A stretch of 64,000 nt of DNA. Origin: Siphonodentalium dalli (taxonomy: Eukaryota; Mollusca; Scaphopoda; Gadilida; Siphonodentaliidae). Positions 21,151-33,518 of this stretch are shown here, piece after piece. The stretch is taken from contig CP136065.1 in NCBI GenBank assembly GCA_032622095.1, positions 217,600,151 to 217,664,150 of the forward strand. Reading direction: 5' to 3'. A program made the translations under genes and the position numbers. The notes beneath the pieces were generated by a model. It did no database searches, was not told the DNA's origin, and saw nothing but the letters and a program-made list of their open reading frames with translations. The stretch's first letter is position 1; every line of letters starts with the position of its first letter.

Positions 21151-24100
21151 GGCGGAGTTGCTTAATTACAGAATGTTTATGTTTCTGTTTTTCTTTCCTG
21201 TTACTCTTCCCCTTCCCTTGGACGCACAATCTGCTTGCTTATCCGGAATGTCTCCTGTTTATACATTTTATAATTTCTTGCTATTTTCTCCTTTTCTCCT
21301 TTCCACTGGGTTTATGTCGCGAGCCGGTCCTCCCCGTTTATAAGTAATTATATTATCAAATGATAGACATTGTTAGCTATCGGGCGTGGATCGGCTGTTA
21401 TTATATAAGATCGTCTCGGTTAGCGAAAAAGTTCAGACTAGATAGATTATCTTCTCAGCTTACACTGCTCTGTCTTATTCTAAGATTCCGAGGCATTACT
21501 CCTAAGGTGGCGATCGTTACACTTGTATCAGTGTCATTCTTACTCTTGCGAGAAACTAAATCAGTACTAGAAAATCTCCTGAAAATGAATATTGAGCGAA
21601 CTTACAAATGCGATGGCATTTTTTGGTATCATACAAAGATACCGATATTTCTTCTAGTTGTTGTATTATTGGCAGATCTTATTATATTGCTGATTATTCT
21701 AAGTGGAAATATCGAGATTAACCCTGGGCCTATACCAGGATATCATGCAACCGGCAACACATGTTCTATAGTACAATTGAACACTCAGAGTATTCGACAT
21801 AAAATGGACACCCTTAATGCGGAGGTGACCGATTATGATATTTGTCTTTTCACTGAAACCTGGCTAGACCAGTCTGTTCCTAATTCTGAAATTGTGCTTC
21901 ATGGATACAATGAACCCATTCGCAACGATAGGGGATTAGATACAACAGGAGGTGGTGCCTGTATTTTTCGGAGAAATAGTTTACCGTTTAAAATGAGGCC
22001 TGATCTTATAGATCCAAACATTGAATCTGTTTGGGTGGAAGTGTGTCTTAGTGGTAAGAACATTTTAATTGGATGTTTTTACAGACCGCCAAACTCACCA
22101 GTCTCATTATGGGACAGCATCGAAATAAATATTAATAATGCTATTGATGATGTGCATAAGGCTATTATTGGAGGTGACTTCAATGAAAACTACAATTCCG
22201 CGAACTGCGCCTCAAACATAAATGGTCTCAAAACTAGATGTGGATTAATCCAGTTAGTTAATGAATGCATACATTTCACAGAGTCTTCAGAAACCACTCT
22301 GGACCTGTTTTTAACAAATTGTGGTGATATTGTTGATAAAACTGAAATTATGTCCCCTTTTCCCCAAGAAATGATACGGTACCATTGCCCCATACAAAAT
22401 ACAGTAAACTTCCACATTGAACGTGCATCAATAATTACTCGACGAATATGGAATTTCGATAGAGCTAACTTCGAGGCAATGAATCATATGTTTTTTGCTT
22501 GGGATTACCGAGATATTGTCCGCACCACTCCCGTGTCGGCTCTTGTAACTCACTATACTGACAAGTTTGCCAGGAATTTATACAAAGTAAGGTTGTACAT
22601 ATTAGAAGGGACATTCCAGAATGGCTTACTTGCGGTTTGAGGCAACTAATGAGATAACGAAATAGATTGCATAAAAGTGCTAAAACCAAAAACACACCTA
22701 ATACGTGGCGTAAATTTCGGGCGAAACGAGACGAAGTCATTAGCGCTGTCCTGAAAGCCAAATTGGATGATGATAAAAACATTCGATGCAATACTTATTA
22801 ACGACTCCGACCACTCAACATGGTGGAAACCATTTCAGAAATTAATCTCAAATGGTAAGCGCAAGTCACTACCCCCTCTCCAACTAAATAGCGAGCACAT
22901 GCTTTCTACTGTAGATAAAGTTAATGCTTTAAATTCATATTTTAGTGATTTATCCAGCATAGATGATTCTGTACATGATCTTCCCATATAATCTCCACTA
23001 GTAACAGGCAAGCCTACGCTGGGTGGGCTCAAAATAACATCAATTGACATTTATGATGCTCTAAATGGTATGAAATCCTCTAAGGCGTGCGGTCCAGATA
23101 TGATAAATCCTAGGGTCTTATAAAACTGTGCCACATCTCTGTGAACCTATCACACTGTTATGCAATGCATTTATTGATAACTGTTATTATCCTTCTGAGT
23201 GGAAACTGTCTAATGTATGTCCAGTTTTTAAAAGTGGAGACCCAAGTATTACCGCCCAATTTCATTGTTTAGCTGTCTATCGAAAGTTTTTGAGAAATGT
23301 ACATATATAAACATTTGTGGACGTTTCTTGATAAAAACGGGTTACTTTCTATGTACCAGTCTGGTTTTAAAAGAGGTGATTCGACTGTGTACCAATTGAC
23401 TGAAGTTTATGATTCTATATGTAGATCACTGGATGAATGCAAAGAGGTTTGTGATATGAGCAAGGCCTTTGACAAGGTATGGCACAAAGGGCTATTTCTC
23501 AAACTAAACAAATTGGCATTACGGAAACTGTATATAATCTTCTCGTTTCTTACTTGGAACTGAGGAAGCAGATGGTGTCGGCTGACAATGAATTATCTTA
23601 ATGGCGTGCAACTACTGATGGTGTCCCTCGGGGGTTAATTATAGGGCCCCTGTTATTCTTAATATACATAAATGACATAACTGAAAATCTCGTGAGCAAC
23701 ATTCGCCTTTTTGCTGATGACACCTCTATCTTTCTTACGGTTGAGAATCCTACTGTAGCCGCTGGTATAATCAACCGAGATATTGAAACGATTGTCGGTT
23801 GGTCTGTGAAATGGCTTGTTAAATTTAATCATCTTAAGACTGAAACACTACTAGTTTCGCGCAAGACTGATCAACCGTTTCACCCCATCTTATCTATGGG
23901 AAATTCCATAATTACTTATCTCAAAGCTCATAAACATTTAGGTTTAACCTTTGACGATCGTGGCACATGGAATACCCACATTAATGCAATAACCGAGAAA
24001 GCCTGGAAAAAAATGAATATGATCAAACGCTTTAAATATAGGCTGAGCAGAAAGTCTCTCGAAAATATTATTTCACTTTCATTCGACCAAATTTGGAATA

Positions 24101-25361
24101 TGCCTCCCCCGTTTGGGACAATTGTCCGGACTATTTGCGAGATGATATTGAAGACATCCAATACGAAATGGCGAGAATACTTACCGGAGCAACCCGAAGT
24201 GTTAGTAATGCCATGTTGATAGATGAGGCCGGATAGGAATATCTTTACGACAGACGCAAGCAGCATAAATTGATTCAATTCTTCAAAATGAAAACTGGTA
24301 AGGCGCCACCTTATATTATAAATATGGTACCCCCAGAAAGTAACTCACTACATGACCACAACACTAGGAATACAATAAAACGCCCCTCTGATAGTAATAA
24401 TGATTACTATATGCAATCCTTTCTTCCGTCGACTGCCCTTTCGTGGAATATACTCCCAGACTATGTTAAAGAAGCAACGTCAATAGGCGATTTCAAACGC
24501 AACCTTAAACCTGATATATTAAAGTCTAAATACAACTTTTCCAGTTATTCTAGGAAAGCTCAAATATACCACACCAGGCTGAGATTAAGATGTAGCAATC
24601 TTAACAGCGATCTAAAAGATAACCACCTTAAAGACTTGCCTTATTGCATGTGCGGTTGCATTGAAACTGCTGGACATTTTTTTCTGGAATGTGCCCAGTA
24701 TGCCTCTCACAGAGAAGAACTTTTTACTACCCTATCTGATGTAACAATAACTAGTGAGTTATTACTATGGGGATCTGACGAATTATCCTATGAAATTAAT
24801 AAGCAAATCTTCATGGCAGCTCAGAAATGTATAATAACCAGTAATCGCTTTCAATGACTCTTTACTTAAGCTTTTCCAAAAGCATTGCAATATTGAACCT
24901 ACATGGTAGATCATAAACCGAGATGCTCTTGATCTCTCCAACGTGGATCGTCGGGTCGAAGGACCACTGCAGGTGTTCACATGGTTATTGTTTCATTCAT
25001 ATATTATGTATAAATACTTTTTATTTCCTTGAAATTAGTTATGATATATCTTTTTGGTTTATTTGAAATTAATTATATGCATGTTCAGATATATAATTAC
25101 ACTTCACACTCTGTAATTTCTTATCTTCTTTCTAAATTCTGACATTATCTTCTGTCTCTGTCTCGCCTCCACCTCATATTTCTTCTTTCTACAAACTGCT
25201 TTCTATGGATCTTTTTATGCCTCTATTATTTATCGCCATTGTCAAGGGAGAGGGCTTCAATAAGCCTATGATTTGTTTGCCTATAATCCCACTTTTCTTC
25301 TAAATGTGTACCTATTGTAATTATTTGTCTGAATGTCCTTAGATGGGATAATAAATATTGT
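21151..25361 (+). mobile_element. LINE-2: CR1-like element, near full length but decayed
   Basis: It carries the N-terminal hydrophobic region, 2A-like motif, endonuclease, RT (CDMSKAFDKVWH, FADD at about 23712) and C-terminal knuckle (CMCGCIETAGHFFLEC). The 3' UTR ends at ATAAATATTGTTTA (25351-25364). Reading frames are 21360-22640, 22767-22991, 23297-23563, 23692-24219 and 24270-24857, so there are at least five breaks. The 5' limit is uncertain. The SL2 stem seen in other LINEs is degraded here. A family-1 MITE abuts the 3' end. Confidence 0.87.
21360..22640 (+). pseudogene. LINE-2 N-terminal polyprotein part with variant 2A-like motif and endonuclease
   Basis: There are 426 codons before the first break. 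Residues 94-115 are strongly hydrophobic. GNIEINPGP follows at residues 116-124 (21705-21731), a 2A-type ending in which the usual Asp is Asn. The endonuclase-type domain then begins (VQLNTQSIRHKMDTLNAE) with TETWLD and GDFNEN. In LINE-3 the homologous frame continues into RT, so the frame ends prematurely here. It aligns with LINE-3 across its whole length. Confidence 0.82.
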
Positions 25362-25365
25362 TTAA

Positions 25366-25859
25366 AGGTACGGTTGGCCTTGGCGGTGGGTATCCTGTGA
25401 AAATATTTCCACCCGTCAAAAACCGCCACAAACAGAAAGAACATCAAAATGTAGACAGACTTTGTCCGTATATAAATAAGAAATATCGCATAAACAGTAT
25501 GTTATTCTCATATGTTTAACCATTGTTATGTAAACAAAAGCATAAAAAGTTACTTTTCTGATGTTTGTTTATATTATGATAGTAAACATAAAGAGCGTTC
25601 TTTGTTGGTGAATTCCTGATATGGAACTAATAAAGAGCGTTTATGCCATTTGTGTGTGATTAGCCAGTAGCACTGTGCTGTCCTCTGTAACCCAATCAGG
25701 CTCTTGCTTAGGTAAAATATAGTAGGTATTTATGATAACATGCTGTTTACGCGATGGTCATGGTATATATGAACGAAACTGTATGCGTTTTAATGTTTTT
25801 CTGTTTACGGTGTTTGGAACAAATATGAATATTTTCGAAAATTAAGGCCTCACGTGCCT
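25366..25859 (-). mobile_element. TTAA-target MITE, family 1 (reverse, next to LINE-2)
   Basis: It starts AGGTACGGTTGGC after TTAA at 25362-25365 and ends ACGTGCCT before TTAA at 25860-25863. TAAAGAGCG boxes at 25589 and 25631 flank CCTGATATGG. This is an independent insertion site, and its TTAA overlaps the LINE-2 terminus ATTGTTTAAA. Confidence 0.83.
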
Positions 25860-26079
25860 TTAAACTAACAATAAACCAATCACCGAACGATAAAATGATA
25901 GCAGATAAACTTCAAATAAACAGTTTGATGCGGTTTGGCGTTGGACTTTCCTTTCGTTGAAAGCCCTAAACAAGAGGTGGCATCAGAGATGCTGTGTCTC
26001 GTTTTCGGTGGCTTACCGCCGATGGCTACCGCCAATTGGTGTGCATCAGTATCGGTAGACTAATTAATAGGTAAAATCG
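25860..26079. other. Unassigned spacer before the satellite
   Basis: 220 bp with no ORF and no clear repeat, leading into the first satellite unit. Confidence 0.4.
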
Positions 26080-27470
26080 AAAAATGACTAATTAAGGGCC
26101 ATAACTCCATCAAATTTGATTGGGCCAGGCTGGTTTTCGAACTCGTCCGAAATATTCTTGGCAAGTATGTCTATTCCAAATTTTAAACAAATCGGAGGAC
26201 GTTTGTTGAAGTTATCGCGCTAATGAGCTAAAAATTCACGAAAAATGACTAATTAAGGGCCATAACTCTAACAAATTTTATTGGGCCAGGCTGGTTTTCG
26301 AACTCGTCCAGGATATTATTGGAAGACACTTATATACCAAATTTTAGTTGAATCGGATAACTTTTGTTGAAGTTATCGCGCTAACGAGCTCAAAATTCGT
26401 ACAAAATGACTACTTAAGGACCATAACTCTATCAAATTTTATCGGACCGGGCCGGTTTTCTAACTCGTCCGAGGTATTCTTGGGAGACACCTATATATCA
26501 AAATTCAATCAAATAGGATGATGTTTGTTAAATTATCGCGCTAACGAGCTGAAAATTTGTGAAAAAATGACTAATTAAGGGCCATAACTCTATCAAATTT
26601 TATCGGACCTGGCCGGTTTTCGAACTCGACATTCTTGGGAGACACCTATATACCAAATTTCAATCAAATCGGATAACGTTTGTTGAAGTTATCGCGCTAA
26701 CGAGCTGAAAATTCGTGAAAAATGACTAATTAAGGGCCATAACTCTAGCAAATTTTATCGGACCAGGCCGGTTTTCGAACTCGTCCGAGATATTCTTGGG
26801 AGACACCTATATACCAAATTTCAATCAAATCGAATAACGTTTGTTGAAGTTATCGCGCTAACGAGCTGAAAATTCGTGAAAAATGACTAATTAAGGGCCA
26901 TAACTCCATCAAATTTTATCGGACCAGTCCGGTTTTCGAACTCATCCGAGATATTCTTGGGTCGGATAACGTTTGTTGAAGTTATCGCGCTAACGAGCTG
27001 AAAATTCGTGAAAAATGACTAATTAAGGGCCATAACTCTATCACATTTTATCGGACCATGCCGGTTTTCGAACTCATCCGAGATATTCTTGGGAGACACC
27101 TATATACTAAATTTCAATCAAATCGGATAACGTTTGTTGAAGTTATCGCGCTAACGAGCTGAAAATTCGTGAAAAATGACTAATTAAGGGCCATAACTCT
27201 ATCAAATTTTATCGGACCAGGCCGGTTTTCGAACTCATCCGAGATATTCTTGGGAGACACCTATATACCAAATTTCAATCAAATCGGATAACGTGTGTTG
27301 AAGTTATTGCGCTAACGAGCTAAAAATTCGTGAAAAATGACTAATTAAGGGCCATAACTCTATCAAATTTTATCGGACCAGGCCGGTTTTCGAATCGAAT
27401 CAGATAACGTTTGTTGAAGTTGTTGCGCTAACGAGCCTAAAATCAGTGAAAAATGGCAAAGGGCCATAAC
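26080..27470. repeat. Satellite array, about 160-bp unit, ten units
   Basis: Units start with '(g)aaaaatgactaattaaggg' or a variant at about 26080, 26240, 26401, 26562, 26718, 26877, 27014, 27172, 27332 and 27447. Most are 156-161 bp. The units at 26877 (137 bp) and 27332 (115 bp) carry internal deletions, and the last is only a start. The unit contains 'gggccataactct', 'ggccggttttcgaactc' and 'gttatcgcgctaacgagct'. The orders of units and their deletions suggest unequal exchange. Confidence 0.9.
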
Positions 27471-27650
27471 TCTGTAATAAATGTGCGGACGAACCCGATT
27501 TTTTTGTCTGCAGCTTACGTGCATGGATATGTACTCACACACCAAAATTGTTTTTAATCCGTCAATAAACGGTTGAGTTATAAGCAAAACACATCGCCCG
27601 CCCGCCCGTCCGCCGCCCGCCCGCCCGCCCACCGTCCCTTATCAAACTAT
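27471..27650. other. Satellite-associated end with CCCG-rich tract
   Basis: The array runs into a unique stretch with 'gtctgcagcttacgtgcatgg' and then a GC-rich 'cgcccgcccg' microsatellite (about 27594-27633). This combination looks like the edge of the larger repeat that hosts the satellite. No gene is seen. Confidence 0.5.
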
Positions 27651-27663
27651 AAGTCGACTATAT

Positions 27664-28281
<618 letters not shown>

Positions 28282-28294
28282 AAGTCGACTATAT

Positions 28295-29147
28295 GGCTCA
28301 AGTGAACTTTCTGATCGTCTCAATACTCAGATCTTTGTCGCCGTACAAAAGTTCATTTTACAAACTCGGCATTTCTCATAACCATGATGAGTCGTACGAT
28401 CGCCGGGCCGTGCAATACACCACTATATGTAAGTATGTATTTGTTTTATCACATTATCTGTATTGTGTGCTCTGGTGGGGTCGATTCGTCACTTCTCAAT
28501 GGAATTTTAATGAAATGGAATTTAATAATTTCCAATCGAGTGCCTACCATTCTCCGTGTCACTGGGCCACTCCCCATGAAATTAAGTCATTGTTTCGTCA
28601 TATTACATCATATAATGCTTAAGTACGCTTCTAACCAATTATTTTAATTTTAATTATTTTAATATTAATTAACAGTTCAAGTAGTTTGATTGTTTTTTTC
28701 TCGCATTTCCTCCACGTGGGCCGCGATGCGTTTCGATTTGATTTTGATTGTTTCATGGTTCTTAAATAGTATATGTTATAAATACAAAAGTTGTGTAACT
28801 AAAATATAATTATACGGTACTTCGCTTCACTCCCCTCTTTCGTTTTGGCCGATGTACGGTATGCAATACCAATTAACTTGACAAACGTTCTTCCTTCCTG
28901 CACTCTATCCCCTACCCCTTCATTGAACAATATTTTTTCGGATCTAACATGTTATCCCCGTCTGCTAAATTTACCCTATATGGTATCTACTCTGATACCA
29001 AGGGTAAACTTCCTGCTCCGAGGAAAAGACTTTATAAAAGCCTTTTAGGCTTGTTGTCCAATCCCCGTTTTGAATATTATTATTACTTATGTCAATTTGT
29101 TTGAATGTATTACATGTTTTGTTCGAAATTAAATATTGTTTACACCA
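28295..29147 (+). mobile_element. LINE-1-type 3' fragment
   Basis: The coding tail (LYGSSELSDRLNTQIF, then VAVQKF) ends at TAA 28379-28381. It begins left of the LINE-B insertion, at about 27640. The 3' UTR has SL1 (28971-29007; GGTATC/GATACC and TTACCCT/AGGGTAA stems), SL2 (29038-29052; AAGCC/GGCTT) and the terminus ATTAAATATTGTTTACACC. Confidence 0.87.
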
Positions 29148-29149
29148 AG

Positions 29150-29692
29150 TCGAGTTTTGGAAAAAAAACCTCGACTAAAAAGCTGTTTATGTCAAGTTCA
29201 GCCATTATGTCTAGTTTGTCATCCATTTCTTAGAGATAAAGCTCGATTTGCAAAGTTCACCGTCTTGTTCTGATTGAACGCTGGTATCTTATTCGACTAA
29301 CTCGAGTTTTATCGGTAATTCCACTGTAGCAGTACAACGTTTACATAACAATGGTTTACACAACAATGGTTTACATAACAATGGTTTCGATTTGCGAAAT
29401 CTCTTTTATTGGAGAGTTATTAATAATTAAAATAAGTCTATCACTTCATGTTCTTGTTGATGATAGTTAAACTACAAACTGCTATGTTGTGTCGAAATTC
29501 CCTTAAACGTTATAACATTGAGCATAAAATGAGTATAAACGCTCTTTATTTATACCATATCAGGAAACGATTATAATGCGCTTCGGTCTTCTTTTCAAGG
29601 CGATAAATTATACGAACGCGAGACATATTTTGGGAGTGCAAATGTAAGTAGTTCTTAAATTTATCAACATGTTTTGATCAGGCAAACCTACG
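29150..29692 (+). repeat. Duplicated flank and first part of repeat D, start of gene unit 2
   Basis: About 29265-29345 matches the LINE-1 flank at 11681-11760. Then 'acataacaatggttt' occurs three times in slight variation (about 29344-29390) before repeat D proper. It contains CGCTCTTTA (29540) with ACCATATCAGG. A small inverted repeat, AGTCGAG...CTCGACT, sits at about 29149-29178. Confidence 0.7.
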
Positions 29693-29891
29693 GAAGCGTA
29701 TTCGGGACATGGTAGAAAAAAAATAAAGTCAAAATTTTGACTTTATAAACTCAAAAATTTGACGTTTTATCTCGAAATTTCGACTTTCTAAGTCAAAATT
29801 TTGACTTTTTATCTTGAAATTTCGACTTTACGGAATAGGTCTAACAAAATTTTGAGTTTATTTTTGTTCTACCATGTCCCGATTACGCTTC
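29693..29891. mobile_element. Hairpin-rich MITE, 25-bp terminal inverted repeats
   Basis: The left end (29693-29717) and right end (29867-29891) are inverted copies with 24 of 25 matches (GAAGCGTATTCGGGACATGG and onward). The interior contains perfect palindromes such as AAAGTCAAAATTTTGACTTT. Flanking CAAACC on both sides suggests a 5-6 bp target duplication. Repeat D copies elsewhere have the uninterrupted 'ggcaaaccggaacg'. There is no ORF. It differs from the TTAA MITEs. Confidence 0.8.
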
Positions 29892-30083
29892 AAACCGGAA
29901 CGTGACACGAACTTCTTCTTCTAGCTATCGATCCGTCCGTTTAGGACAACCTCGTGTTGCGAGTAAAGTCCGCACTTAACTGTGGTCTATACATATGTAC
30001 AGCCTAAAATAATACTTAGATAAAACAAAGATTTGGTGGAGACGTGCAGATTCAGCATTCGCAGATGTATTAATTTATGAAAG

Positions 30084-33000
30084 TTACTTTTTTGCAGACA
30101 GTGTTCTGTATCGCGCACAATGAAGGTGGTAACAGAGGTCAGATGAATGATGATGCAGGTCCTCAATAGTGTGGATATCAGCAGTCTCTATGCCAGGTAG
30201 TGATGAAGGATCTGTCAGGAATTGCACTTTTATTTCATCCGTACACAGTTTGAATTCTGAAGTGAATATACTCTGATAACATTCAGCTACTAGAGGGAGT
30301 GTCCGATCTCTGACAGGTTGTAAATATGTACAGTGCAGTAGAAAGTGTTGCATGGTTTCAGATTCCTCATTACATAGTAAGCATATATCAGAAGTTGAAT
30401 TTTTATTGTATCGCTGTTGGCGTATACCAAGTGAGTATGTATTTGTCACGAGTCGAAGTTTGGTTGATAGTTTGTAACAGGATCGATGTTGCTCATTGCG
30501 GGTCTTCAGAAGCTGGTTGACTATCCCAGGATTATACGAATATGAATTAAGACGTGCTAAAGTACTGTAGAAAGCAGCTTCAGCGACAATCCGATCTTTC
30601 CAGTACAATTTAACTGCTTTCTTCACTAGATGTTTCCATTCCTCTTTGCTGTGTGGTGATGTTAGTTCCTCATGGATGCACAATAAATCATATTTTAGAA
30701 ATAGCTTTCTGACCTCTGAGAACCAACTATTGCTGTTGATATCTTTAAGTAAAAGTTGACGATGGGCGAGCGTTTTTTCAATGGCAGAATCAGGTTGTCT
30801 ACAAACATTGTTGAATAAAACAAGTACTTTTTTGTCGATTTGTCCCTGAATAGGTAAAAGTCCCGATAAAATAAATACAGCCGGGTCTGCAACTGCATTT
30901 GATAGTGATAAAATCTGTTTGATGAATTTCTTTTGGAAGCACTCCAATAATTTCACATGCTTCGGAGATGGAATTAAAACTTCACATCCATAAGTTAAAA
31001 CAGGAGCTACATAAATGTTAAATAGATGTATACATGTTTGATGATCCAGGCCATTCTCACCATGGAATCCAAGAGGCATAAGAACATAAGCAGTCCGACG
31101 AGCCTTTTTAATATTGTTGTTTATTGTTTCCAGAATAGTTTTATTGATAGATGTTGCCCGAATAATTCCTAAATGTGAGGAGGAGTCAACATTGGGCATA
31201 TTTATGTTGTCAATGGTGAAGGATTCAACTGGATGCTTCTTCTTTCCACATTGGGATACTTTGATAATGACACTCTTCTTAGGTTGGAGCAAATACCGGT
31301 GTTCTCTGCTATACTGGTATGCCACATTAATGAGAGTTTGTAAATCAGTGACGTTTGAGCTCACAAGGGCAATATCATCAGCGCAGGCAGTTGCCGATAC
31401 ATTTGTATTTCCAATCGTAATCCCAAGGTGTTGATCAGATAAACGTTGTAGGAGATCATTAATATAAAGTTTGTAAAGATCGGCACTCAAAATATCGCCT
31501 TGTCGCACTCCTTGTAATATTTGGAAACTTGCAGATTTCTTGGATGCCCATTTGACGACAGAAGAACAGTCAGAATGAAGATCATCAATAATAGACCATG
31601 TGTTGTAGTCAGTTGATGTGATAAAAGTTTTTCGAAGAAGAATTTCTTTACAAACAACGTCAAAAGCTGACTTGGCATCGAGTAAGGCAATATATACATC
31701 TGTTTTGTTGTCATATTGCTCCCTGATTGCTTCCTCTAACAAGAGTGCACTATTTAAAGGAGAAGCATTTGCCGTGAAACCTCTTTGTAAAGGTGATTGT
31801 TCAGGTAGAGTGTATTTCCTTAGCTCGTCACGAATGATAACTTCAATAATTTTAAGTAGAACAGGTAGAACAGTTATTCCTCTGTAATTTCCAGAATTAT
31901 TTTTTTCACCTTTGTTCTTGTAGATAGGGTTGAGAAGACCAGTTTTCAATGGAGTCGGAATAGTGTTATGCTGAAGTATCACGTTGATTAATTCAGTTAA
32001 TATGAACATAAAATTGTCACTAGCATATCGAAAGTGTTCTGCAGAAAGTCCAAAAATATCCTCGGCTTTCCCTTTATTTAGCGTTGAAATTGAATGCTTC
32101 ACTTTCTGAACATCAACCACTAATGCTGTCTTCTCAGTCCTAGAAGCTTTGATTGCAGCATAGTCATCAAGTGCTTGATGGTAAAAAGAGAAGTCATATG
32201 AGGTATTGTCACTTGGAGATGCAAGTTTACTAAAGTGTTCATGCCATCCATCAATTACATCATCGTTGCTGTACTTGGTGTCATTCACATATAAATCACT
32301 AATAAAGGTGTTACCATTACATTTTTGTCGTTTGATCAACCTGTAGAAAAGGTCCTTATCTGCTTCTCTAGACTGCATGATGGAACTCTTTAGGTTCATA
32401 TTCTTCTGTAATACAGCTTTGCGCACAAGCAACCTATATTCCTTCCGAGAATCTTTTCTGTTGATACACAACTCATTTGTTGGGTCACTTGGTTTACCAG
32501 CTGTTATCCAATCTGAGTGTGCCTTCCGGTTCTTATGCAGTGCGCTGGCGATAAATTGGTTCCAAACATCTAGTTTAGGTTTATTTTTGTTAAGTCTTCT
32601 TTTCGGAGTACATTCACCAGCAGAGCTTGTGAGGATATTAAATAATGAATTGATGGATATCATCACATCAGTATCCTTAACATAGGAATCACACATGAAT
32701 TTGGAAATTTTCATGGCTGTAAGTTCAGAATATTGTTGAATATCAACTTTTCTCCATAATGTCCTCTTGTTTTGATTTGTATCATCAGGCGGTTCCTCTG
32801 TTCTAAGAATTTGATAAGGTATTTCAAGATATACAGGTACATGGTCAGAAGTATTGTTAACTAGATCAAAATGTGTTGACTTAACGCTCAGGATGTCAGG
32901 ATGGAAAATGTAATCAAGTTCAGACACAAAGACATCTTTCACATTGAGAAATGTTTTTCCTTTCGATTCTGTATTGAAATTAAATTCATTCATTAGTGCA

Positions 33001-33518
33001 AGAAGGTCTTTGGTGCGATTAGAATCCGGATACTTATAGAGATCAATATTGAAATCTCCACCAATAATGATTGTGTGTGTCAGTTTATATTTGGTGATGA
33101 TAGCATATAATTGGTCGAGAATGTTCTGGAATTCACTACTATTGTCACTAGATGATGTTGGCATATAAACAGATACAAGAAGAATCCTTGGTTGTGTTAT
33201 CACTTCCACACATTGAATACGTACACAGCCATCACTAACGGTCTTCACTACCTTATCCCAAGATCGTTTCCAAAGAACAGCAACTCCACCATATCCTCGG
33301 GGCATGTGCGACGGAGAAATAGGATCACTATCATCAACTGCTTTTCCACATCCGGTAATGTCACCATTTAGTTCGTTTATGAGGTTCATTTCACAATTAA
33401 AAAGCCAGTGTTCCTGAATTAAAATAAAGTCCACTTTATCAAACAAATATTTGAAGGTATTAGCACAAGTCTTGATGTTTTTACAGTTGTATGTTAAGAT
33501 TCGGAGAACCTGTGTCAT
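30084..33518 (-). CDS. LINE-4 ORF2: endonuclease-reverse transcriptase, 1144 aa
   Basis: The enzyme nicks target DNA and reverse-transcribes the element RNA. The N-terminal endonuclease starts RILTYNCKNIK, with GGDFNID near residue 153 and TSDHVPVY near 222. RT motif A is ALLDAKSAFDVV, followed by GVRQGDILSADL. The catalytic box is ACADDIAL near 711, with Cys where most LINEs have Tyr or Phe, and the two Asp residues intact. A C-terminal knuckle (CLLCNEESETMQHFLLHC) follows near residue 1048. The start ATG overlaps the ORF1 stop (ATGA, 33518-33515), so translation is probably coupled to ORF1 termination. No stops or frameshifts are seen. CR1/L2-like by overall layout; the exact clade is not resolved. 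Confidence 0.92.
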   Translation of the reverse strand: MTQVLRILTYNCKNIKTCANTFKYLFDKVDFILIQEHWLFNCEMNLINELNGDITGCGKAVDDSDPISPSHMPRGYGGVAVLWKRSWDKVVKTVSDGCVRIQCVEVITQPRILLVSVYMPTSSSDNSSEFQNILDQLYAIITKYKLTHTIIIGGDFNIDLYKYPDSNRTKDLLALMNEFNFNTESKGKTFLNVKDVFVSELDYIFHPDILSVKSTHFDLVNNTSDHVPVYLEIPYQILRTEEPPDDTNQNKRTLWRKVDIQQYSELTAMKISKFMCDSYVKDTDVMISINSLFNILTSSAGECTPKRRLNKNKPKLDVWNQFIASALHKNRKAHSDWITAGKPSDPTNELCINRKDSRKEYRLLVRKAVLQKNMNLKSSIMQSREADKDLFYRLIKRQKCNGNTFISDLYVNDTKYSNDDVIDGWHEHFSKLASPSDNTSYDFSFYHQALDDYAAIKASRTEKTALVVDVQKVKHSISTLNKGKAEDIFGLSAEHFRYASDNFMFILTELINVILQHNTIPTPLKTGLLNPIYKNKGEKNNSGNYRGITVLPVLLKIIEVIIRDELRKYTLPEQSPLQRGFTANASPLNSALLLEEAIREQYDNKTDVYIALLDAKSAFDVVCKEILLRKTFITSTDYNTWSIIDDLHSDCSSVVKWASKKSASFQILQGVRQGDILSADLYKLYINDLLQRLSDQHLGITIGNTNVSATACADDIALVSSNVTDLQTLINVAYQYSREHRYLLQPKKSVIIKVSQCGKKKHPVESFTIDNINMPNVDSSSHLGIIRATSINKTILETINNNIKKARRTAYVLMPLGFHGENGLDHQTCIHLFNIYVAPVLTYGCEVLIPSPKHVKLLECFQKKFIKQILSLSNAVADPAVFILSGLLPIQGQIDKKVLVLFNNVCRQPDSAIEKTLAHRQLLLKDINSNSWFSEVRKLFLKYDLLCIHEELTSPHSKEEWKHLVKKAVKLYWKDRIVAEAAFYSTLARLNSYSYNPGIVNQLLKTRNEQHRSCYKLSTKLRLVTNTYSLGIRQQRYNKNSTSDICLLCNEESETMQHFLLHCTYLQPVRDRTLPLVAECYQSIFTSEFKLCTDEIKVQFLTDPSSLPGIETADIHTIEDLHHHSSDLCYHLHCARYRTLSAKK

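Noticed and set aside
25200-25300. SL2 stem-loop in LINE-2
   Set aside because: The matching region has the conserved downstream string in degraded form, but the arms no longer pair, so it was not used as support for covariation.
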